NCBI GenBank assembly: GCA_009703975.1 | Contig: WLFB01000112.1 | Coordinates: 1 to 5,051, forward strand | Reading direction: 5' to 3' | Source of the DNA: Actinomycetota bacterium | GTDB taxonomy: Bacteria > Actinomycetota > Acidimicrobiia > Acidimicrobiales > Ilumatobacteraceae | DNA length: 5,051 nt | Shown here: positions 4,361 through 5,051 of the stretch, piece by piece | Layout of the letters: the number at the start of each line of letters is the position of its first letter | Numbering within the stretch: position 1 is the first letter of the stretch | Made by a program: the position numbers and the translations under genes | Notes under the pieces: generated by a model | What the model saw: only the letters and a program-made list of their open reading frames with translations | Database searches by the model: none | What the model was told of the DNA's origin: nothing

Positions 4361-5051
4361 GAATTCAATTAAGTCGTGCAAACTCTTAATTCGCTCACAG
4401 TCAGCACCGTCATGAAACCCATATGGGTCAAGCAAAATAGGTGATAAGCCAGCGTTGCGGGCGCCACCAACATCATTAATGTACGAGTCGCCGATATACC
4501 CAATACGTTCGCGTGGCACATTCATCACAGCGATCGCCTCATCAAAAATTTCCGGCTCTGGTTTAGCCACACCTACAACATGTGAGTCGGTCACGATTAA
4601 AACTGGCACGCCAGAGCCATCGCCAACCTGACAAACATTTTCGTTCGCCAGGGTTCGTTCAATTTGGCCACTGGCATTTGAAACTATGCCAATGCGAATG
4701 CCCAGCAAATGCAAACGCCATAGGCCAGCAACTGATTCGTGCAATGGAAATCGCCATAAAAATGCGGAGAAAACTTTTAGCAGTGCAACCGCTGCATCTA
4801 CTACTTTTTCTTCTGGTACGCCCGCCTCGCGCGCATACGCCTCACGATATGAACTCCACGAAATTCGTTCTATTGAATTTGCAGCCTGCAATGCTGTCGC
4901 CGCATCAATTGCTGCCATGCCTGCATAGTGACATCTCACAAGCACTGAAAGATTTGTTGATCCGCCAAAAGGTTCAAGCACCATGCCAGTCGTCAACGGA
5001 TCAGGAACGACAAAGATTCCACCTGCATCAAAAAGCAAAGCATCAAAACGC
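4352..5051 (-). CDS. HAD-superfamily hydrolase (partial, start beyond right edge)
   Basis: The minus-strand frame is open to the right edge. The last visible upstream codons read RFDALLFDAGG, so the TTG at 5038 inside this strand is not the true start and only a few N-terminal residues should be missing. Counting that TTG as residue 1, the HAD motifs are: I, LLFDAGGIF with nucleophile D4; II, GIVSNASG with S120; III, GVAKPEPEIF with K159; IV, GYIGDSYINDVGGARNAG with D184 and D189. A helical cap (about 15-105) between motifs I and II indicates subfamily I. Motif I is DxG rather than DxD, as in the FDLGNV-type phosphatases such as YihX, so phosphatase activity remains plausible. The product is cytosolic and the substrate, probably a small phosphate ester, is unknown. 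It is convergent with the dehydrogenase and abuts its stop codon. Confidence 0.85.
   Translation of the reverse strand, partial: RFDALLFDAGGIFVVPDPLTTGMVLEPFGGSTNLSVLVRCHYAGMAAIDAATALQAANSIERISWSSYREAYAREAGVPEEKVVDAAVALLKVFSAFLWRFPLHESVAGLWRLHLLGIRIGIVSNASGQIERTLANENVCQVGDGSGVPVLIVTDSHVVGVAKPEPEIFDEAIAVMNVPRERIGYIGDSYINDVGGARNAGLSPILLDPYGFHDGADCERIKSLHDLIEFVS

Noticed and set aside
1..5051. CRISPR array, insertion sequence, tRNA or rRNA
   Set aside because: No regularly spaced repeats, terminal inverted repeats with a transposase, cloverleaf or rRNA-like segment was seen on either strand.

Overview
The window looks like an ordinary stretch of chromosome from a moderate-GC bacterium (about half G+C by eye). 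It is most likely an actinobacterium, possibly of the Acidimicrobiia type; this is inference. The reasons are the CoA-metabolism gene types, the GTG starts, and the TANNNT boxes lying 6-7 nt upstream of start codons with no Shine-Dalgarno, as in leaderless actinobacterial transcripts. There are six genes, tightly packed. No mobile element, CRISPR array, tRNA or rRNA was seen.

Layout. (1) 1-292, minus: the 5' part of a SAM-dependent methyltransferase with an N-terminal four-cysteine zinc-binding domain, cut by the left edge. (2) 293-390: a divergent promoter region with an 8-bp direct repeat and an inverted repeat. (3) 391-915, plus: a UGSC-family selenoprotein. Its reading frame is interrupted by a single in-frame TGA at 670-672, read here as selenocysteine. 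The next residues are G-S-C-T-S-C, giving a UxxCxxC motif, and a strong hairpin at 684-702 fits a bacterial SECIS element. A standard gene caller would split this gene or call it broken. (4) 1442-930 and 2682-1453, minus: a probable two-gene operon of a lysylphosphatidylglycerol-synthase-type (UPF0104) membrane protein followed by a MaoC-like hot-dog hydratase. (5) 2741-4351, plus and divergent from that operon: a long acyl-CoA dehydrogenase with the extra N-terminal domain typical of (2S)-methylsuccinyl-CoA dehydrogenase. (6) 5051-4352, minus: a HAD-family hydrolase cut by the right edge, converging on the dehydrogenase with no spacer between the stop codons.

How they fit together. The dehydrogenase and the MaoC-like protein would catalyse consecutive steps of the ethylmalonyl-CoA pathway: methylsuccinyl-CoA to mesaconyl-CoA, then to beta-methylmalyl-CoA. 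This is inferred from domain architecture and proximity. The membrane protein, the methyltransferase and the HAD hydrolase have no evident link to that pathway. The selenoprotein is the main point of interest. It implies that SelA, SelB, SelC and SelD are encoded elsewhere in the genome, and its motif and C-terminus recall the selenoprotein subunit B of the glycine/proline reductases.
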